From an uncultured Ruminococcus sp. (GTDB lineage: Bacteria > Bacillota > Clostridia > Oscillospirales > Acutalibacteraceae), in contig CACYWT010000013.1 in the NCBI GenBank assembly GCA_902778175.1, positions 1 through 33,809 of the forward strand: a stretch of 33,809 bases of DNA, given 5' to 3'. A program made the position numbers and the translations under genes. This document shows, in pieces, positions 30,208 to 33,809 of this stretch. How positions within the stretch are numbered: the stretch's first letter is position 1; the number at the start of each line of letters is the position of its first letter. Below the pieces are notes generated by a model. The model was not told where the DNA came from. It was given only the letters and a program-made list of their open reading frames with translations, and did not search any database.

Positions 30208-31425
30208 TTGAACGGAATTCTGAAAAAAATCACAGCATTGACCGTTTCGGCTGTCCTTGTCACCTGCGGTGCGCTTTCCGCCCCGGCAGCAGTTTTGGCA
30301 GCGCAGACAGACGGCATCTCAGTATCCAGCAGCACCGCGGATTATGTTGTTGTTGACGGCGCACGCTACAGCAAGGATATGAAAACTCTCATCAGTGTTG
30401 CTCCCGAAACAAGCGGAACTTTTACTATCGCATCAACTGTAACAGAAATTGAAAAGACTGCCTTTTCAGGCTGTTCTGTTCTGAAAGAGATCTTTATTCC
30501 GCAGGGAGTCACAAAGCTCGGCGGTGCTTATTACGGAACAAATATTTTTTCCGATTGTACCTCTCTTGTAAAATTCACAGTAGATGAAAACAATACAGCA
30601 TACTCCTCTGAAAGCGGTGTGATCTATAATAAGAACAAAACCGAGGCAATCCACGCTCCAACTGCATTTTCCGGCAGCCTGAACCTCCCCTCTTCTGTCA
30701 GAATAATAGACAGTTATGCTTTTTTCGGCTGCAAAAAGCTGAAGGATATAGTCATTCCCGACGGAGCGCATACAATTTGCAAAAGCGCATTTTACGGATG
30801 CAATTATCTTCAGACCGCAGTAATACCTGACAGCGTGAAAAACTTTGAGGATAATTTATTCTATAACTGCAATAAATATATGCTGATTATCTATTCCAAT
30901 CCCGGTTCTGCCGCCGAAAAATACGCAAAGGATAACAGTATCACATGGCGAGACGCATCCATTCCTTTTGATGCAGATGTAACCTTCAGCTCTAAGGAAT
31001 ACACGCAGGGCATGACTGTTCGTTTCAGTATTACTGCCAAAGGCGGTACGGGAAATTACAGCTACAATATCCATTACAAGAAGCCCGGAGATGACAAACT
31101 CTACATACCGAACGCCGCCAGTACATTCGCTGCCGAAACAACAGGCGAATACAAACTTGTATTCTGGGCTAAATGCAACACAACATATCTGGAAAGGGAA
31201 ATTCCCATCATTGTAAAACCGGCAGCCGGGCTGACCAATAAATCAACCATCAGCAGCAAGGGTATCGGTCTCGGACAGAGCATAAATCTCCATGCGGAAG
31301 GCACCGGCGGCAAGGGAGAACATTACTATGCGATAATGTATAAAAAATCCGGTACTGATAAATGGACTCAGCTTACCAACAAATACAGCATGAAATCTGA
31401 CGCCCTCACAGGCAGGCGTTTATGA
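30208..31425 (+). CDS. BspA-like LRR_5 secreted protein, N-terminal part (copy 2)
   Basis: The 405-residue product is a tandem paralogue of copy 1: the first residues (MNGILKKITALTVSA) match MNGLLKKIAAITLAA. Its LRR array is shorter (about 45-230). One complete and one interrupted Ig-like repeat follow, including KPGDDK and MYKKSGTDKWTQL. The start is TTG (30208-30210), with AAGGAGG 7 bases upstream. The frame is lost at about 31400-31410: where other repeats have 18 bases between GATGCT and GCAGGC, this copy has 7, an 11-base deletion, and the frame then ends after AlaLeuThrGlyArgArgLeu. The remainder continues at 31430 in the +1 frame. Confidence 0.8.
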   Translation: MNGILKKITALTVSAVLVTCGALSAPAAVLAAQTDGISVSSSTADYVVVDGARYSKDMKTLISVAPETSGTFTIASTVTEIEKTAFSGCSVLKEIFIPQGVTKLGGAYYGTNIFSDCTSLVKFTVDENNTAYSSESGVIYNKNKTEAIHAPTAFSGSLNLPSSVRIIDSYAFFGCKKLKDIVIPDGAHTICKSAFYGCNYLQTAVIPDSVKNFEDNLFYNCNKYMLIIYSNPGSAAEKYAKDNSITWRDASIPFDADVTFSSKEYTQGMTVRFSITAKGGTGNYSYNIHYKKPGDDKLYIPNAASTFAAETTGEYKLVFWAKCNTTYLEREIPIIVKPAAGLTNKSTISSKGIGLGQSINLHAEGTGGKGEHYYAIMYKKSGTDKWTQLTNKYSMKSDALTGRRL

Positions 31426-31429
31426 CATC

Positions 31430-32056
31430 ATGATAAATGTCAAGGACGAAGCGGGCACTGTTAAATCAAAAAAATTCACACTTACTGTATCACCCTATCC
31501 GCTTGAAAACAAATCCACTATCAGTGCGCAGACCATACCGGCAGGATCAAAATTAACTCTTAATGCGTCAGCAAGCGGCGGTACATCAAAATATACCTAT
31601 GCCATCATGTACAAAAAGCACAGCAGCAGCTCATGGATACAATTAGTTCAGAAATACGGCACACAGAAAAGCGCAAGCTTCACCCCCACCAAAGTCGGCG
31701 TTTATGACATAATGATAAATGTCAGGGACAGCACAGGAACAACAGTTTCAAAGACCTTTACCCTGCGCACCACCGCACCGCTTGTAAACAAATCCTATGT
31801 CAGCGCAACAACGGTTTCCGCAGGAAAGATCATATCTGCCTATGCAGTTCCGGAAGGCGGCACGGGAAGCTATACATATGCAATAATGTATAAAAAATCC
31901 GGCGACGAAAAATGGACGCAGTTGGTACCTAAGTACGGCACAATGTCCACAGCAGGCTTCACTCTCAAGACCTCCGGCAGCTATCAAATGATGATAAACG
32001 TCAAGGACAGCTCCGGCAAGATCAAATCCAAAACCTTTACAATAAAAGTTATATAA
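31430..32056 (+). CDS. C-terminal part of BspA-like protein copy 2 (frameshifted)
   Basis: This 208-residue frame begins inside an Ig-like repeat (MINVKDEAGTVKSKKFTL) and carries two more complete repeats. Its ATG is the conserved Met of the repeat, with no ribosome-binding site, so it is a severed 3' part rather than a separate gene. The last repeat is nearly identical in DNA to that of copy 1, ending in LysAspSerSerGlyLysIleLysSerLysThrPheThr. No anchor motif is present. Confidence 0.75.
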   Translation: MINVKDEAGTVKSKKFTLTVSPYPLENKSTISAQTIPAGSKLTLNASASGGTSKYTYAIMYKKHSSSSWIQLVQKYGTQKSASFTPTKVGVYDIMINVRDSTGTTVSKTFTLRTTAPLVNKSYVSATTVSAGKIISAYAVPEGGTGSYTYAIMYKKSGDEKWTQLVPKYGTMSTAGFTLKTSGSYQMMINVKDSSGKIKSKTFTIKVI

Positions 32057-32101
32057 AACGAAAGTTTCGCAGGGTGATAATACTCTGCGGAACTTTCGTT
32101 T
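32057..32101 (+). terminator. Terminator after BspA-like copy 2
   Basis: A 16-bp stem with one G-T wobble (32057-32072 with 32085-32100) encloses a 12-nt loop and ends in a short T-run. Confidence 0.75.
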
Positions 32102-32178
32102 CGGAAAAATCCAAAACCCTCACAATTTCCGCTGTATTTCATATTATGATTGTATAACACCATAAGGAGGAATACATT

Positions 32179-32994
32179 ATGTCGGAAAATATTATCGGCT
32201 GTGATGATGATTTTCGCAGCGAGAAAATAAAGGAAGCAATCTGCATAAATGCGCCGCGTATTTATGATTCCTGCTCCGATAAAGATTGTCTGGAGGATCT
32301 TCCGGTATTGCTGACCAAGCCCGGCAGGTGTCTTATCGACAAAGCAACGAGTGTCCGTCTGAACGGAGTCAATGTCTGCAATGTTGCTGTAAGTCTGCAG
32401 CCGGTTCCATTCCACAGCGGATTCTACGCGGTGGATATGACATTTTACTTTGATGTAAGCATGGACGCTTTCATGAGTCCCAACGCTCTGCCTATGCCCG
32501 TCAAGGGACTTGCGGTATTTTCCAAGAGAGCCGTTCTTTTCGGCAGTGAAGGAAGAGTAAAGGTCTATACCTCAGCTTGTCCGGACACTCAGGACGGGCT
32601 CAGCACAATGAGCATGAATTGTCCGAAAGCGGTCGTACAGGTTGCCGAACCGATAGCATTATCCGCAAGGCTGACTGATGCCTGCCGCGTCACACCCTTA
32701 CCGGGAGCAAGGATCCCCGACAGCATAATGCAGCGATTCGGCGGAGATTTTGTCCGCGGCGAAAGCGACAAGGAAGTTCTTGTTTCCATTGGTCTTTTCA
32801 CCATAGTACAGCTTGAGCGCAATGTTCAGATGATGGTTCCGTCGTATGATTTCTGTATGCCCAAAAAGGAATGTATTTCAAGCTCGGAGGATCCTTGTGA
32901 GCTTTTCGGAAGTATAAGTTTCCCGACAGATGAATTCTTCCCGAAGGATTGTCCGTCCGGCAGCAAACCGGGCTGCGGCTGCGGCAGGGATTGA
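32179..32994 (+). CDS. Cysteine-rich conserved protein of unknown function
   Basis: The 271-residue protein has no signal peptide or membrane helix. Its N-terminus reads AlaIleCysIleAsnAlaProArgIleTyrAspSerCysSerAspLysAspCysLeuGluAspLeu, a phrase I recall from conserved hypothetical proteins of Clostridia; this is recollection, not a search. Cysteines recur along the chain and the C-terminus ends GlyCysGlyCysGlyArgAsp, which suggests metal binding or cross-linking. A spore-coat or surface role is possible but unsupported here. An AAGGAGG site precedes the ATG. It follows the BspA terminator after 78 bases, so it is probably transcribed on its own. Confidence 0.8.
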   Translation: MSENIIGCDDDFRSEKIKEAICINAPRIYDSCSDKDCLEDLPVLLTKPGRCLIDKATSVRLNGVNVCNVAVSLQPVPFHSGFYAVDMTFYFDVSMDAFMSPNALPMPVKGLAVFSKRAVLFGSEGRVKVYTSACPDTQDGLSTMSMNCPKAVVQVAEPIALSARLTDACRVTPLPGARIPDSIMQRFGGDFVRGESDKEVLVSIGLFTIVQLERNVQMMVPSYDFCMPKKECISSSEDPCELFGSISFPTDEFFPKDCPSGSKPGCGCGRD

Positions 32995-33046
32995 GTTTCT
33001 TCCCGGCGTGTCCGCACTGGGCACGCCGGGCGGAGTGCCTCCGCGG

Positions 33047-33170
33047 TCAATTCGCGTTGGTCGCTGCGCCTCCGGCTCCGCTCTGGGCACGTCGGGAAGC
33101 TTCGTAACTCGCGCCGGGAAGAAACTCACCGGGAAACATAAGCGCAAAGTTTCGCCCGCCTTTTCAAAGG
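33047..33170. repeat. 124-bp direct repeat, copy 1
   Basis: Starts at TCAATTCGCGTTGG and ends at TTTTCAAAGG. It matches copy 2 at 122 of 124 positions by eye, with mismatches at the GTCGGG/GTTGGG and GCCGGG/GCCAGG sites. The offset is 141 bp. The unit contains the palindromic stretch CTCCGGCTCCGCTC and no gene. Confidence 0.9.
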
Positions 33171-33187
33171 GCGCAGTGCCTGCGCTC

Positions 33188-33311
33188 TCAATTCGCGTTG
33201 GTCGCTGCGCCTCCGGCTCCGCTCTGGGCACGTTGGGAAGCTTCGTAACTCGCGCCAGGAAGAAACTCACCGGGAAACATAAGCGCAAAGTTTCGCCCGC
33301 CTTTTCAAAGG
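33188..33311. repeat. 124-bp direct repeat, copy 2
   Basis: Same 124-bp unit as at 33047, with two substitutions. The 17-bp stretch between the copies (33171-33187) is unrelated to the unit. Confidence 0.9.
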
Positions 33312-33320
33312 CGGCAGTTT

Positions 33321-33481
33321 CCAAAGGCAGAGCCTTTGGTCGCGCTCCGCAGAGCGCTCCGCAAGGGGTGAATCCAAAAAACAGTCCGGTGGACTGTTTT
33401 TGGAGAGGGGACGCCCTGGGAAAGAGGGCGTCCCCTTGTTTAGTTCCTCCACGGACTAATCTTTCTGCCACAAGGCAGAAA
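33321..33481. repeat. Cluster of perfect hairpins
   Basis: Four stems sit in a row. They are 33321-33328 with 33332-33339 (8 bp); 33374-33387 with 33391-33403 (13 bp, unequal A/T runs); 33407-33416 with 33426-33435 (10 bp, GGGGACGCCC type); and 33462-33469 with 33474-33481 (8 bp). The third is followed by TTGTTT and might terminate plus-strand transcription. Density of palindromes resembles intergenic palindromic repeats. Confidence 0.7.
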
Positions 33482-33612
33482 CGAACATAGTAACGCAATT
33501 GAAGAGAAAACTATGTTAAGGATAGAAAGATTTTACGCATAGAAATATTAATTGAAAAGCCTATACTTTTACTCTTATCGCAAGATCGTCACGCGCCGGC
33601 GTGCCGCCGGTG

Positions 33613-33648
33613 TCAATTCGCGTTGGTCGCTCGCTGCGCTCCGCTCTG
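33613..33648. repeat. Partial third copy of the repeat head
   Basis: The first 19 bases (TCAATTCGCGTTGGTCGCT) match copies 1 and 2 exactly, followed by a diverged match ending CCGCTCTG. It lies about 425 bp beyond copy 2. Confidence 0.8.
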
Positions 33649-33720
33649 AATACAAGGCGGTAGTTCACTGGTCGCGGTTCACGGCGCTGCTCCGGAAGAA
33701 ACTTAATCTCTACCGCCGCC

Positions 33721-33741
33721 GTGACCGCCGCAGGCGGTCAC
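33721..33741. repeat. 9-bp perfect hairpin
   Basis: GTGACCGCC (33721-33729) pairs with GGCGGTCAC (33733-33741) around a 3-base loop. No T-run follows. Confidence 0.6.
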
Positions 33742-33809
33742 TTTCCGGCTGCTCTGTTCCGACCTATCATAATTCCTTTCCGGAAACAAGCGCCTGTTTT
33801 ATCATTGAT

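Larger units (their letters stand above)
32995..33809. other. Gene-free repeat and hairpin cluster
   Basis: I see no convincing gene in this 815-bp stretch. Open frames exist on both strands across 32878-33498 but lack ribosome-binding sites and family resemblance; they result from GC-rich repeats. The stretch holds two direct repeats, a partial third copy, and five or more perfect hairpins, listed separately. Confidence 0.7.

Noticed and set aside
33047-33311. CRISPR array
   Set aside because: Only two units of 124 bp with one short 17-bp spacer; CRISPR repeats are 23-50 bp with many equal spacers, and no cas genes are present.
32878-33498. Long open frames on both strands over the repeat cluster
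   Set aside because: They arise from GC-rich repeats; the plus and minus frames mirror each other, repeat internally and have no initiation signals.

Overview
The window looks like a chromosomal segment of a Gram-positive gut Clostridia species, most likely Ruminococcus/Oscillospiraceae. The evidence is an A-type RNase P RNA, strong AGGAGG ribosome-binding sites, several TTG starts, a sortase-assembled pilus with LPxTG-type anchors, secreted BspA-like leucine-rich repeat proteins, RNase Y, and the rbfA-nrnA-truB-ribF gene order. No phage, IS element, CRISPR array, tRNA or rRNA gene was recognised. Genus level is inference.

Layout. (1) 148-5253, minus strand: a DUF308 membrane protein; rnpB with its own promoter and terminator; then, in transcription order, an SPFH-domain zinc-ribbon protein, a two-zinc-ribbon membrane protein, a small membrane protein, a GNAT acetyltransferase and a two-helix membrane protein. 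The first three resemble the Bacillus subtilis ydjG-ydjH-ydjI envelope-stress module without a PspA gene. (2) 5494-6648: a VanY-type D,D-carboxypeptidase with its own promoter and terminator. (3) 6836-16546, minus strand: a five-gene pilus operon. In transcription order it encodes a fibro-slime tip adhesin (MPTTGG anchor), a major pilin (LPITGG), two class C sortases and a minor, probably basal, Cna_B pilin. Hairpins without U-tracts separate the pilin genes, and the two large pilin genes are compositionally mosaic. (4) 16805-24151, minus strand: housekeeping genes pcrA/uvrD, a zinc-dependent phospholipase C-like protein, an unknown protein, rbfA, nrnA, truB, a 61-residue membrane protein and ribF, ending at a strong terminator.

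(5) 24276-32994, plus strand: a GH25 lysozyme with LysM behind a leader carrying an intrinsic terminator; RNase Y behind a roughly 340-nt leader; two tandem BspA-like secreted proteins, each interrupted by a frameshift; and a cysteine-rich conserved protein. (6) 32995-33809: no gene, but two 124-bp direct repeats (122/124 identical), a third partial copy and several perfect GC-rich hairpins.

How the parts fit: the pilus operon, the BspA-like proteins and the lysozyme/VanY hydrolases form the surface and cell-wall layer. The middle block handles ribosome maturation, tRNA pseudouridylation, flavin cofactor synthesis and DNA repair, and RNase Y and RNase P handle RNA. The points most worth following up are the mosaic pilins, the broken BspA pair, the SPFH/zinc-ribbon module, the two regulated-looking leaders and the terminal repeat cluster.
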